Assembly: GCA_007693505.1 (NCBI GenBank)
Contig: REDL01000045.1
Span: 183,152-247,151, forward strand
Length of the DNA stretch: 64,000 bases
Direction: 5' to 3'
Source of the DNA: Desulfovibrionales bacterium
Lineage (GTDB): Bacteria > Desulfobacterota > Desulfovibrionia > Desulfovibrionales > Desulfonatronaceae
Below the pieces are notes generated by a model. It was not told the origin of the DNA and did no database searches. It saw only the letters and a program-made list of their open reading frames with translations. Position numbers and translations under genes: made by a program. This document shows positions 9,736 through 18,420 of this stretch, piece by piece. Within the stretch, counting starts at the first letter, position 1; the number at the start of each line of letters is the position of its first letter.

Positions 9736-9885
9736 GTTCTTCACCTCCGTTGATTGCCTTGCCTGTTCGACATCCTGACTTCTTTTGTCGTGCTCCGCCT
9801 CACGCTCCCTTGTCTCTGGAAGACGAATGACGGCAAGACTAACCCCGAATCCCCGGAAGAACAACCCAAGCCCAGGAATCTCATC

Positions 9886-11247
9886 ATGATTATCCCCCCC
9901 GCGCGGCCAAGAGTCGTCGTGCTTGGACTGGACGGCCTGCCCTATTCCACCGCATGCCGGCTGTGTCGCGCAGGCCTTCTGCCCAATCTGGCCCGGATCG
10001 CTCTGACCCCCCTGGCCCGGCCCATTCAGGCCGAACTGCCGGAATTGTCCCCTGTGAACTGGACCTCGTTTTTCACCGCCGCCGGGCCGGAGGAACATGG
10101 CATTTTCGGCTTTACCCGCCTGGATCCCCGGAACTACTCCGTGCATGTCGCAGATGTCACCCAGGTTCGCGGCAGAACGCTTTTTGATCGCTTGGGGGAC
10201 CACGGGCTGACATCCCGGGTGATCAACCTGCCCAACACCTACCCGGCTAGGCCGCTCAAGGGCATGCTGGTGTCCGGGTTCGTGGCCCAGGACCTGGCCC
10301 GGGCCACCTTTCCGCCTTTTCTGGCCCACCAGCTGCGCTCCGCCGGATACATCCTGGAGACGGACACCACCCAGGGCGGCGGTGACCCGGGCTACCTGTT
10401 GGACATGCTGGATCGCACCCTGCGCGGCCGACGGGCGGCCCTAAACCTGCTCTGGCCCGACCTGGCCTGGGATTTATTTGTCTTCGTACTCACGGAGACC
10501 GACCGCCTGGGCCATTTTCTCTTTCCAGCCCTGGAGCGGGCCGACCACCCATGGCATGGCCCCAGTATGGACTTTCTGCGCCACTGGGACGACCTGGTGG
10601 GCGACGTTCTGGAGCGCTACGACCGGCTCCCGGAGCCGAAACGCCTGCTGGTTCTGGCGGATCACGGCTTCTCCAGCCTGACCATGGAGATGGACGTGAA
10701 CGCCTGGTTGCGAGAACAGGGCCTTTTTTACGTTGATAGAGCGCCGCGCAACGAGCTGGACGGCCAGGCCATCTCCGCCAGAAGTCGGGCCTTTGCCCTG
10801 GACCCCGGCCGAATTTATCTGCATACTTCGCGTTTTGCCCGAGGGAAAGTTCCGCCCAGCGGGACAGCGGAACTGGCAGAGCGCATCAAGGCCGAGCTGT
10901 TGCGCCTCCAATGGCAGGGACGACCGGTGATCAGGGAGGTTCTATCCTGGCAAGAAGCCTACCCGAAAGGAGCCGCGCTGCCGCATCCCATGAACCGGAT
11001 ACCAGCCGACCCGGCCATGCCTGACCTGCTCTGCGTCCCGCACCGGGGCTTTTCCCTGCGGGCCAAATTCGACCAAACCACGACCTTCAGCAAGGCTGAC
11101 CGCCAGGGTTGCCATACCCCGGATGATGCGTTTTTTTATGATTCCCACCCATCCCGGATATTCCCCGGCCCGGTTCGGGTCCGGGATGTGGGCCAGGCGG
11201 TCCTTGAGCAATTCAACGTCCAGGATCAGCTGATCACCCCGCGCTGA
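9886..11247 (+). CDS. Type I phosphodiesterase / nucleotide pyrophosphatase-like protein
   Basis: A 453-residue member of the alkaline phosphatase superfamily. The order of metal-site motifs is complete: [11 protein letters not shown] (first Asp), [11 protein letters not shown] with the likely nucleophilic Thr, [30 protein letters not shown] and a C-terminal [11 protein letters not shown]. Such enzymes hydrolyse phosphodiesters or phosphomonoesters of nucleotides, sugars or lipids; no signal peptide is seen from this start, so a cytoplasmic site is inferred. I prefer the ATG at 9886 (weak AGGA upstream, followed at once by the first beta strand) to the longer reading, whose extra 44 residues look random. 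The UvrD gene begins 16 bases downstream, so the two are probably co-transcribed. Confidence 0.8.
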   Translation: MIIPPARPRVVVLGLDGLPYSTACRLCRAGLLPNLARIALTPLARPIQAELPELSPVNWTSFFTAAGPEEHGIFGFTRLDPRNYSVHVADVTQVRGRTLFDRLGDHGLTSRVINLPNTYPARPLKGMLVSGFVAQDLARATFPPFLAHQLRSAGYILETDTTQGGGDPGYLLDMLDRTLRGRRAALNLLWPDLAWDLFVFVLTETDRLGHFLFPALERADHPWHGPSMDFLRHWDDLVGDVLERYDRLPEPKRLLVLADHGFSSLTMEMDVNAWLREQGLFYVDRAPRNELDGQAISARSRAFALDPGRIYLHTSRFARGKVPPSGTAELAERIKAELLRLQWQGRPVIREVLSWQEAYPKGAALPHPMNRIPADPAMPDLLCVPHRGFSLRAKFDQTTTFSKADRQGCHTPDDAFFYDSHPSRIFPGPVRVRDVGQAVLEQFNVQDQLITPR

Positions 11248-11263
11248 AGAGTTTCCACGACCC

Positions 11264-13432
11264 ATGACCATTGATTTTCAAAGCCACCTCAATCCGGCCC
11301 AATGGCAGGCTGTCCACTCCAGCACCGGACCATTGCTGGTCATTGCCGGAGCCGGTAGCGGCAAGACCCGAACCATTGCCTATCGTCTGGCCCATCTGGT
11401 GCAACAGGGCGTTGTCCCGGAAACCATTCTCCTGCTCACCTTCACCCGCAAGGCGGCTCAGGAGATGCTCCATCGGGCCGCCCGGCTGATTGGGCGGGAG
11501 TTGGGGGGCGTGGCCGGCGGCACTTTTCACGCCTTTGCCAGTTCTGTTCTGCGCCGCTACGCCCCGGCCCTGGGCTACCCGGACCGCTTCACGATCATGG
11601 ACGCCCCGGACATGCGCGATCTGCTCGGCCAGGTCCGCGGCGATCTTGGTCTGGGCAAGGGCGACAAGGCCTTTCCCAAAAAGGCGACCATTCTGGGCAT
11701 GATCAGCAAATCCCGGAACAAGGAGCTGGACCTGGTCCAACTCCTGGAACAGGAAACGCCGCACCTCCTGCCCTATGCCGCCGATATCCGGCACATTGCC
11801 GAGGCCTACGCCGCGTTCAAACTGCGCCACGGTCTGATGGACTACGACGATCTGCTTTTCAACCTGGAACGCCTCCTCCTGGAACGCCAGGATCTGACCG
11901 ACTTCCTGCGTCAACGCCACGCCCACGTGATGGTGGACGAGTTCCAGGACACGAACAAGGTCCAGGCTAGGCTGGTCCAGCTTCTGGCCGGGGACGGGCA
12001 CGGGATGATGGTCGTGGGCGACGACGCCCAGTCCATCTACGCCTTTCGCGGAGCCGATGTGCGCAATATCCTGGCCTTCCCCAAGACCTACCCGAACACG
12101 ACCATCATTCGTCTCGAGGAAAACTACCGCTCGGCCCAGCCCATCCTGGACCTGACCAACGCTCTGCTCCAGAACGCCGCCACCCGCTTTGAAAAACATC
12201 TCTTTTCCCGCCGCACCGAGGGCCCCAAGCCGCAACTGATCCATACCATCAGCGACCAGACCCAGGCCAAGGCCGTGGTGGACAAGATTCTGGAACTGTC
12301 CCGGGAGTGTCGGTTGCGGGACATTGCCGTGCTCTTCCGGGCCGGGTACCAGTCCTATCCCGTGGAAATGCTGCTGAACAAGATCGGCCTGCGCTTTCGC
12401 AAATTCGGTGGGCTGAAATTCACGGAAGCTGCGCACATCAAGGATGTCCTGGCCTATTTGCGCCTGGTCGCCAACCCGGCGGACCTGCCGGCCTGGCAGC
12501 GGGCCGTGGCCCATGTCAAAGGCATGGGACCAAAGACCTGCACCCGGTTCTGTCAGGCGCTCCTGGAGGGCGATCGAAAGAAAATCGCCCAGGTGGAAAA
12601 GAAATTTCCGGACGTTTCCGCGGCCTTCAGCCTGATCAATGGCCTGCGCCTGGAAAAGCCCGCACCCAGTCCGGCCCTGGAGCGCATCCTGGAATTCTAC
12701 CAGCCCATGTTCCAGGAGCGCTATCCGGACGACTACCCCCGACGTCAGGCCGGCCTGGACCAGTTGCAGCAAATCGCCGCGGGCTTTGATGATCTGGACG
12801 CCCTCCTGGCCGAGCTGACCCTGGAAAGCCCGGAAGAGGGCGGAGAGGCGGATGCCGAGCCCGAGGACTACGTGGTGCTGTCCACGGTCCACTCGGCCAA
12901 GGGCCTGGAATGGAAGGCCGTGCTGGTCATCGACCTGGTCAATGGCCGATTCCCGTCCCGGCATGCCCTGGAACAGTCCGACGACCTGGAAGAAGAACGC
13001 CGGCTGCTGTACGTGGCCTGCACCCGGGCCAGAGACTACCTCGCCCTGTTCATCCCATCGTCGGTCTTTAACCGGTTCATGGGCGGCAGCGAACCGGCCG
13101 AGCCCAGCCTTTTTGTCAGGGAATTACCCCCGAATTGCTACCACGAATGGCGCGAAGACTACATGGGCCGCCTGGAACCCAGGGAGCGCGGCAAATCCAC
13201 CCGCTCCGCGGCCCGGGACATCCAGCAGACACCACCGCCGCTCCCGGCCACACCTGCACCTGCGACAAGGAAGTCGGGCACCCCGGGACCCTCGGCCCTC
13301 GGCTACTGCCACCACAAGATATTTGGTCGGGGGAAGATCGTCGAATTCCTGCCGCCCAACAGATACCGCGTCAATTTTACCGGCTTCGGCCTGAAAACCA
13401 TCATGGCCGATTTTTTAACCATGGACCGCTGA
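11264..13432 (+). CDS. UvrD/PcrA-type superfamily 1 ATP-dependent helicase
   Basis: A 722-residue 3'-5' DNA helicase. All SF1A motifs are present in order: Q motif LNPAQWQAV (residues 9-17), Walker A IAGAGSGKT, TFTRKAAQEM, VDEFQDTNK, VVGDDAQSIYAFRGA, LEENYRSAQ, STVHSAKGLEWKAV and LLYVACTRARDYL. The C-terminal tail carries a Pro-rich linker and a final small beta domain (GRGKIVEFLPPNRYRVNF), as in PcrA/UvrD proteins that bind RNA polymerase; that comparison is inferred. It is the second UvrD-like helicase in the window and, unlike the first, has no PHP domain. It converges on the methyltransferase gene with only 18 bases between stops. Confidence 0.93.
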   Translation: MTIDFQSHLNPAQWQAVHSSTGPLLVIAGAGSGKTRTIAYRLAHLVQQGVVPETILLLTFTRKAAQEMLHRAARLIGRELGGVAGGTFHAFASSVLRRYAPALGYPDRFTIMDAPDMRDLLGQVRGDLGLGKGDKAFPKKATILGMISKSRNKELDLVQLLEQETPHLLPYAADIRHIAEAYAAFKLRHGLMDYDDLLFNLERLLLERQDLTDFLRQRHAHVMVDEFQDTNKVQARLVQLLAGDGHGMMVVGDDAQSIYAFRGADVRNILAFPKTYPNTTIIRLEENYRSAQPILDLTNALLQNAATRFEKHLFSRRTEGPKPQLIHTISDQTQAKAVVDKILELSRECRLRDIAVLFRAGYQSYPVEMLLNKIGLRFRKFGGLKFTEAAHIKDVLAYLRLVANPADLPAWQRAVAHVKGMGPKTCTRFCQALLEGDRKKIAQVEKKFPDVSAAFSLINGLRLEKPAPSPALERILEFYQPMFQERYPDDYPRRQAGLDQLQQIAAGFDDLDALLAELTLESPEEGGEADAEPEDYVVLSTVHSAKGLEWKAVLVIDLVNGRFPSRHALEQSDDLEEERRLLYVACTRARDYLALFIPSSVFNRFMGGSEPAEPSLFVRELPPNCYHEWREDYMGRLEPRERGKSTRSAARDIQQTPPPLPATPAPATRKSGTPGPSALGYCHHKIFGRGKIVEFLPPNRYRVNFTGFGLKTIMADFLTMDR

Positions 13433-13450
13433 TCAACACAGCAAATGTTG

Positions 13451-14245
13451 CTATCGGCCCTCCTCGTTCCGGTTCACCCCGGACGAGGCTGGTTGCTCCA
13501 GCGGACGAAGTTTGGCCTTTTCCTTCCAGGCCAGAATTGGTGTGAGCGGCTTGTCCCCCACCAGGTCACAGCGCACTCCGGAGTAGGCCCCCAGATACGG
13601 CGGCCAGAGCCGAGAGTTCAATTTCCGCCATGTGGAGTTGGCGGACCAGGTCCTTTTGGGTCCGATGAGCACGGACCTCCCGACCATGGGGCGCGGCCCC
13701 GCATGGTGATACAGCAACGCCTGGATCTCCCACCAGGATAACCAGCGGGCCTGGTCCAGCAGTCCGCTTTTTTTGCGCCGTGGAGAGCCGCGGCGACACA
13801 GCGCATACCAGGACTGTTTGTTCAAAAACGTGATCAGAATGGCCTTGCGAGACACGCGCAGGGCTTCCTGCAGCACCGGCTCCGGATCGGGGCAGAATTC
13901 CAGGAGGGTCAGGAGCGCCACCACATCGAACTCCTTGTCCCGAAACGGCAGGTGTTCGGCCTGTCCCAGATGTAAATCTGCCCGGTGCCCAAGCCGCTCC
14001 CGGGCCAGTTCCAGCATGGCTGGCGAGGCATCCAGGCCGGTGACGTCGAACCCGCTCTCCCAGAAAAATTGCAAAAACCGCCCTGTCCCGCACCCCACCT
14101 CCAGCAGCTTCTGCTGCCTGCGTGTCCAGGGCGCCATGAAGTACTGCAACAGGCGTTTTTCCTGGGCCAGAGCGAAGGTTCCGGATTCGGTCTCGTGCCA
14201 GCGGTCGTAGACCGCGGCCTGCTCCCGGTCGATACGCTTGGTGAT
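13451..14245 (-). CDS. Class I SAM-dependent methyltransferase, probable non-ATG start
   Basis: The core is a Rossmann methyltransferase: LLEVGCGTGRFL (motif I), VTGLDASPAML (motif II), AEHLPFRDKEFDVV (motif III) and LQEALRVSRKAIL. The substrate is unknown. The first conventional initiation codon in this frame is a TTG at 14149, but 32 more codons upstream read as a plausible conserved N-terminus (TKRIDREQAAVYDRW) back to a TAG stop. In that stretch the only codon at the right distance from a good ribosome-binding site (TAGGAG at 14254 down) is ATC at 14245. I give the longer form, 264 residues, as the better reading. A rare ATC start, a sequencing error at one base, or initiation at 14149 remain possible. 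Confidence 0.8.
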   Translation of the reverse strand: MTKRIDREQAAVYDRWHETESGTFALAQEKRLLQYFMAPWTRRQQKLLEVGCGTGRFLQFFWESGFDVTGLDASPAMLELARERLGHRADLHLGQAEHLPFRDKEFDVVALLTLLEFCPDPEPVLQEALRVSRKAILITFLNKQSWYALCRRGSPRRKKSGLLDQARWLSWWEIQALLYHHAGPRPMVGRSVLIGPKRTWSANSTWRKLNSRLWPPYLGAYSGVRCDLVGDKPLTPILAWKEKAKLRPLEQPASSGVNRNEEGR

Positions 14246-14687
14246 GGGGGACTCCTATTCTCTGCGTTCCGGCCGCGTCATTACCGGGACATTGGTTGTG
14301 CCGGCAAACAGGCCAATCTTCAGCCTTGCAGACCATGCTTGATTCGGCTGATTTCCTGCAACCACCGGTTTCAGGGAAGGTTGCCAAACCCTCTCTTGCG
14401 AAAAATCTGACTCAGACGAATCATTCCGCGAACTATCGAGCAATACGCCTCAACGGGCTCATGTTGCGTGCGCGTCCTCTAAAACGGGCTCCATAGCACT
14501 ACAGCGACACTACCAATATTTATCGTCTGACCAGGATGTTCAGCCACGGGGAACACAGGGAAAATATTTTGCAAAATATTTTCCCTGTGTTCCCCGTAAT
14601 CCCAGTGGTTAAATCTTCAGCAAGATCGGTTGATGCCCAAAAATGTCGTTGTAGTGATAGCAAAGACCATCGCCGTTTCTACCCAGG
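14246..14687. other. Intergenic spacer carrying a long perfect palindrome
   Basis: About 440 bases between the methyltransferase and an unknown minus-strand gene. It holds no gene that I can support. Its outstanding content is the perfect palindrome at 14546-14597, set in sequence of the CCACGGGGAACACAGGG / CCCAGTGGTTAA type that often appears as dispersed intergenic repeats in bacterial chromosomes. This spacer marks the edge of a run of accessory genes. Confidence 0.6.
14546..14597. repeat. Perfect 52-bp palindrome
   Basis: Every base of 14546-14571 is mirrored by 14572-14597 around a central GC, with no loop. Each arm runs from ACGGGGAACACAGGG into AAAATATTTTG. As RNA it would form a very long hairpin; as DNA it could form a cruciform. 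There is no T-run after it on either strand beyond the internal ones, and a loop-less stem is unlike an intrinsic terminator. Confidence 0.9.
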
Positions 14688-15299
14688 CTACCCCAGGTTT
14701 TCACGGACCGAGGATGCATACTCCCGCCACTCATCGAGAATCTGCCCGCGGGCATCAAGCTCTCTTTCATGCTGCAATGCCCTGTATGTCTCAATATATT
14801 TGGTACGAATTTCGCTGAATGTCTCGTCCGCAAAATGCGTCTTGAACCATTCACGCTCCTGGGCAGTCGGCTCTCGAAGCAGGCCTTCGATCTCCAAGAG
14901 GTAGTCCGGCTGATCCCAGTATGACGGATGCCACATGTCCTGCCGGGGTAACGGCTGTCCTGACAGATAGGGGAGCATGTAAATATTGCTGAGCATCGCA
15001 TCCAGCAGGTACCTACGCGCTTTTTTCATCATCCCTATCCGGTAGTACGCGATCGCTGCATACAGAAAAAATGCCGGTTCACCAATATCATCAGGAAATT
15101 CCTGATTAAACCAGTCCATGAACTCAGCGGCCTTCTTTGGTGCATCACTGCGTACATAGTCGACACACACCCGATAGCGCTGCCCAGAACCATCAGAAAT
15201 GCCGCCGAACATTTTCTTCTCTTTAAGCAGTTCTCTTCGCGCCCTGTTGGCACGATCACGGTATTTTTTCTGGACCTTGTTCAGCATAACCAACTTCAC
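14688..15299 (-). CDS. Unknown protein with helical repeat (TPR-like) character
   Basis: A 203-residue protein with no secure family. Residues 1-30 are very basic (KVQKKYRDRANRARRELL). The middle has helical-repeat character (FFLYAAIAYYRIGMMKKARRY), and the segment LSNIYMLPYLSGQPLP recalls the asparagine-proline-tyrosine-rich end of some TPR proteins. It has no signal peptide and no transmembrane segment. The GTG start at 15299 overlaps the stop of the upstream cysteine-peptidase-like gene by four bases, so the two are translationally coupled and probably act together. An internal ATG at 15287 is the alternative start. No function is assigned. Confidence 0.65.
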   Translation of the reverse strand: MKLVMLNKVQKKYRDRANRARRELLKEKKMFGGISDGSGQRYRVCVDYVRSDAPKKAAEFMDWFNQEFPDDIGEPAFFLYAAIAYYRIGMMKKARRYLLDAMLSNIYMLPYLSGQPLPRQDMWHPSYWDQPDYLLEIEGLLREPTAQEREWFKTHFADETFSEIRTKYIETYRALQHERELDARGQILDEWREYASSVRENLG

Positions 15300-15808
15300 G
15301 CAACAAAACGCCCTGCTTGCCCCAAAAGGCCAAGCCGTCGCCAGTTATTTTTCGTTGCCATAAATTGTTCCGCGTGCTCCGACTCCATCTCAATATACCA
15401 TTTCGGCTCCATGGCATCGAAATCTTGGCGGATATTTGTCGGCAGGGAACCAGCCGAATCCAGGACGAAAGGTTGCCCTTTCCTGCGCATGAACACAACC
15501 CAGTGCCAGAAGTTCCTGCCATCTTCCTGGTGGTGCTTGATGGCCAATAAGGCCAGGTCAGGCAAAGCCTCCCAGGATGCAAAAGGAATTTCTTCCCTGG
15601 AGGTCTTCACGCCCACACTGGACAACATGCGGCGAACATACTTTGTATCTGACCACAGCGCGTCATCCGCAGCATGGATGCCCATGGCATCAGCCACGAC
15701 CTTCATCTCTGAATAGGTTTTCCCCAGGATGTTGGCAACCGCGGCGATTCCGCATCCGGTTGTTTCCTCCTGAACGACTGGCTGAAGCAAGGACGATCTC
15801 TCAGGCAT
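15296..15808 (-). CDS. Cysteine-peptidase-like protein (C39/BtrH-type fold)
   Basis: A 170-residue protein whose N-terminal VVQEETTGCGIAAVANILG places a cysteine in the TGCG context typical of C39-like papain-fold proteins. A candidate His lies in NFWHWVVF near residue 100, and an Asp in FVLDSAG about ten residues later, completing the Cys-His-Asp arrangement. There is no transporter domain, no double-glycine leader gene nearby and no signal peptide, so it is not an ordinary bacteriocin-processing exporter. It overlaps the following unknown gene by four bases (GTGA). It may be a small cytoplasmic peptidase or amidase; the family call is from motifs only. Confidence 0.65.
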   Translation of the reverse strand: MPERSSLLQPVVQEETTGCGIAAVANILGKTYSEMKVVADAMGIHAADDALWSDTKYVRRMLSSVGVKTSREEIPFASWEALPDLALLAIKHHQEDGRNFWHWVVFMRRKGQPFVLDSAGSLPTNIRQDFDAMEPKWYIEMESEHAEQFMATKNNWRRLGLLGQAGRFVA

Positions 15809-15885
15809 ACCGCTCAGCCGTCAGTCTCGATAGGAGCGCCCCTCGACTGCATTGGTGTGCGAATGATCCCGACAAAGCCGCACAG

Positions 15886-16140
15886 CTATCTCTTCCTTGA
15901 GGCCGGATGCCGCATGTTCATATAGATACCCCCGGCTTCAAGTTCGTCAAGCATTTGATCCAAACGCTTTTCCTTGGTTTCTTGCCGTTTGGCGCTCTTG
16001 ATCCAGAGCAGATAGTCATTTCTTTGGTACGGTGGTCTTCCATCGTATGCACCCATGAGCCCCCTTTCAAGCAACGCACGCTTGACGAACCCAGGCATAG
16101 ATTGTTGCTCCCTCGTGAGGTTCGACATGTCATCTTGCAT
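15886..16140 (-). CDS. YdeI/OmpD-associated-like short protein
   Basis: An 84-residue product whose second half (RPPYQRNDYLLWIKSAKR, followed by RLDQMLDELEAGGIYMNM) matches the C-terminal helical part of YdeI/OmpD-associated proteins, a family of unclear biochemical role found in stress or bacteriocin-tolerance contexts. The usual N-terminal YdeI domain is absent, as in the widespread short versions. The ATG at 16140 has a GGAG seven bases upstream; an internal ATG at 16128 would give a slightly shorter product. Its start lies inside the 3' end of the GNAT gene (11-base overlap), so the two are probably one transcript. Confidence 0.7.
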   Translation of the reverse strand: MQDDMSNLTREQQSMPGFVKRALLERGLMGAYDGRPPYQRNDYLLWIKSAKRQETKEKRLDQMLDELEAGGIYMNMRHPASRKR

Positions 16141-16744
16141 AATCGCGCTCCGAATTTATTCCCCATAACTGTTGGGCTGTATTTCCGGATGCAAATCTCT
16201 TAATCATCGTAATGGAATCGCCTTCCGGCGCGCTGAAAGCCATGAATCCCTCTCGCTCATACAGTCGCCGAGCCGGGTTCATCTCCGATACGCTCAAGCT
16301 CACGGCGTCGCAGAACTCCTCGGCTGCGGACAGTAAGTGACGTAGCAGCCTGGTCCCTATCCCCCGTCCGCGATACTCAGGAAGAAGCGCCATTGATAGC
16401 TCTGGCGTTTCCTCACCAACGAACCCAAAGCCTCGCTCACGGCCAGACCAGCGCCGCAGCCATGCTGCTCCAATACGCACGCCATTTTCCTCTACGACAA
16501 ATCCAAAGTCGCCCGGGTGCCTCATCCAACCCGCAACACAGTACTTGAGTTCCGGATGTTTCACAATTTCATACGCTGGGGCCTCCTCACCGGGCGGCAC
16601 AAATACAGCATGATACAGAGCCTCCCAGAGAAATGGGGCGTCATCAGGATTGAAAGGTCGTCTGTGCATAGTATCAGCGGCACGTCCCGAGCGTGGCACA
16701 TGCAGAGAGACCACTCTGGATGAAAAGAGAGCTGACGGCTTCAT
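16130..16744 (-). CDS. GNAT family N-acetyltransferase
   Basis: Acetyltransferase core: FNPDDAPFLWEALYHAVF at the N-terminal side, FGFVVEENGVRIGAAWLRR, the acetyl-CoA loop LPEYRGRGIGTRLLRHLL and the late strand SEMNPARRLYEREGF. The substrate is unknown. The ATG at 16744 overlaps the stop of the upstream gene as ATGA, which favours coupled initiation there, although the domain proper begins near the later ATG at 16669; the 25 residues between are not conserved-looking. The gene belongs to a tight minus-strand run (unknown gene, GNAT, YdeI-like) in which each start overlaps the previous stop. Confidence 0.8.
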   Translation of the reverse strand: MKPSALFSSRVVSLHVPRSGRAADTMHRRPFNPDDAPFLWEALYHAVFVPPGEEAPAYEIVKHPELKYCVAGWMRHPGDFGFVVEENGVRIGAAWLRRWSGRERGFGFVGEETPELSMALLPEYRGRGIGTRLLRHLLSAAEEFCDAVSLSVSEMNPARRLYEREGFMAFSAPEGDSITMIKRFASGNTAQQLWGINSERDYAR

Positions 16745-17157
16745 TCCCAAGACATACTCTCCCAACGAACAAACTCCTGAATCGCATCTTCCGCGATACT
16801 GTAAGAAACGCCTTTGGAGCTTGTTCTGTCCGGACTCACCTGGGCGTCCCGGAATAGCTTTTGGACAAGATGCATCAGAAATTCCTCGGCCTCTTCTGGG
16901 TCCGGCGTTTCCGTTGCGACAACCAAACTCCAGGCTACGGATTCCTCCTCATCGACGTCTTTATGCTTTGTTGCCAATACAGTTGCATATTGGAGCATGC
17001 CGGCGACGACTACCGCCAAGCGGTGCGTTCTTCCCGAGGGCACCAATACCCGCAGCATGTCCAACCATACCGAATAGACCTTATCGCCGACTACCGTTTT
17101 CAAACTGGCTGTTGACTTCGTCATGTCACTCATCTTCACGGAGAGTTCGTGCACCAT
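16741..17157 (-). CDS. Hypothetical protein, 138 residues
   Basis: I do not recognise this protein. It is soluble, with a hydrophobic helix in the middle (HRLAVVVAGMLQYATVLAT), an acidic stretch (DVDEEESVAW, TPDPEEAEEF) and a C-terminal SIAEDAIQEFVRWE. No catalytic motif, signal peptide or membrane span is evident. The first ATG at 17157 has only a weak ribosome-binding site; a later ATG in the KMSDMTKS stretch might be used. Its stop overlaps the start of the GNAT gene as ATGA. Its codon pattern and coupling to the GNAT gene argue that it is real. Confidence 0.6.
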   Translation of the reverse strand: MVHELSVKMSDMTKSTASLKTVVGDKVYSVWLDMLRVLVPSGRTHRLAVVVAGMLQYATVLATKHKDVDEEESVAWSLVVATETPDPEEAEEFLMHLVQKLFRDAQVSPDRTSSKGVSYSIAEDAIQEFVRWESMSWE

Positions 17158-17267
17158 GGCCCACTAGGGCGGAATACAAACTCGGAATCATGGATTGAAT
17201 CAGGAGAACGCACATCAAACATAGTCAAGGATAGTGGCTCCAGGAAGAGACTTTTTGTACAGCTGCA

Positions 17268-17614
17268 TTACCCTTCCCATGCCCCTGCGACCTTCATGTA
17301 TTGAATCCACCACTGCAAGTCTTCATCTACTATATTATCAAGTTCATCCTGCAATTAATTTTTTTAATCCAGTAGCATGCCTTTCCATTGACTATCTTCT
17401 TCTTTTCCATGTCTAGCAACCATAATATATCTGGATTATTCTCATCTTCAAGTAGGTATCGCAATCTACGCCAAAGCTTTGCGGCCGGAAAAAAATTAAT
17501 TTCTCTTACCGGAAGCGTAGGCTATAAATCTTCTCGTATTCTTTCTATCACTCTGTCCGTGAATTCGAGAGGAATGCCTTCCCATGCGTCATTCCATTTG
17601 ATCTTGAGTGCCAT
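17268..17614 (-). pseudogene. Broken gene, three frames, unknown family
   Basis: Between the 138-residue gene and the methyltransferase, protein-like sequence continues through three frames on the minus strand. It starts at ATG 17614 (MALKIKWNDAWEGIPLEF) and hits a stop after 30 codons; then VREINFFPAAKLWRRLRY and later NNPDILWLLDMEKKK appear in a second frame; then DELDNIVDEDLQWWIQYMK in a third, ending at the stop 17268-17270. The pieces keep the composition of one small charged protein of about 110 residues, as expected if small indels broke it. The base composition is lower in G+C than that of the neighbours. I cannot name the family. Confidence 0.4.
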
Positions 17615-17664
17615 AAGACAGATTCATTTTTGCGCAACGGTCCGGGGCTGGCCTTGTTCGCCCC

Positions 17665-18420
17665 TCAGGCCGTTTTTTTCGCGACATACACACCATAGCT
17701 GATATGGGCTTTGTATGTCTCGTAGAGGTCGATTTCCTGTTGTTCTGCTGTCACGACTGCGAGAGCTTCTTCACTGTTCCCATTCCGCTCCAAGAAATCT
17801 TCGAATCTTGCCTGCATGGGTCGGTAATACTGGTCCAGCCAGCAATGCTCCGGCAACGCAAGGTACCCGACGGGCGAATAGCCGTGCTTTTCGAGAATCC
17901 TGATTTTGGCCGAAGCCACATCGATTTCGGGATACTCCCTGTCCCAGTGTTGCTGCAGCTCTGCTGGTCGCACGTCCGTGAGCCATGTGAGCTCGGAGAC
18001 AACCAGCAGGCCACCCGCCTTCAGGAAACGCCGCCAGTCAGCTACCCCATTTTCGAATCCGATGTTGTAGATGGCTCCTTCAGACCAAATGATGTCCAAC
18101 TCTTCGGTGGCGAATGGCAGGTTGTCCATGGAGCATCCAAGCGTCGAGATCCGATCTGCAATCCCAGCGCTTTCGGCTCGTTCATTCAGCACGTCCAGGA
18201 ATTCCTGAAGAAAGTCCACGGCCGTGACCTGGGCATTCAAGAGCCGGGCAAGCAGAATGGCGGATGCCCCGGTGCCGCACCCGATATCCGCGATCTTCAG
18301 CGGGGCAACCCGATCGATCATGGCCAGACTGAGCGCCTGTTCCGTCTCGACATCCCCGCCCGGCCCCTGTCGATAGCCTTGTTTGTGTAGGTCGATCAGG
18401 AGTTTGTAATCATCGGCCAT
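17665..18420 (-). CDS. SAM-dependent methyltransferase (UbiE/MenG-like core)
   Basis: A 251-residue class I methyltransferase. Motif I is IADIGCGTGASAILLAR (about residues 43-59), followed by VTAVDFLQEFLDVL, the LDIIWSEGAIYNIGF segment and GGLLVVSELTWL, the order seen in small-molecule methyltransferases. The C-terminal half (HCWLDQYYRPMQARFEDFL) is helical and may set the substrate, which is unknown. The ATG at 18420 starts MADDYKLLIDLHKQGYRQGPG, a plausible N-terminus. It is the first gene, by transcription, in the accessory run 14.2-18.4 kb, with about 300 bases of spacer upstream. Confidence 0.85.
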   Translation of the reverse strand: MADDYKLLIDLHKQGYRQGPGGDVETEQALSLAMIDRVAPLKIADIGCGTGASAILLARLLNAQVTAVDFLQEFLDVLNERAESAGIADRISTLGCSMDNLPFATEELDIIWSEGAIYNIGFENGVADWRRFLKAGGLLVVSELTWLTDVRPAELQQHWDREYPEIDVASAKIRILEKHGYSPVGYLALPEHCWLDQYYRPMQARFEDFLERNGNSEEALAVVTAEQQEIDLYETYKAHISYGVYVAKKTA

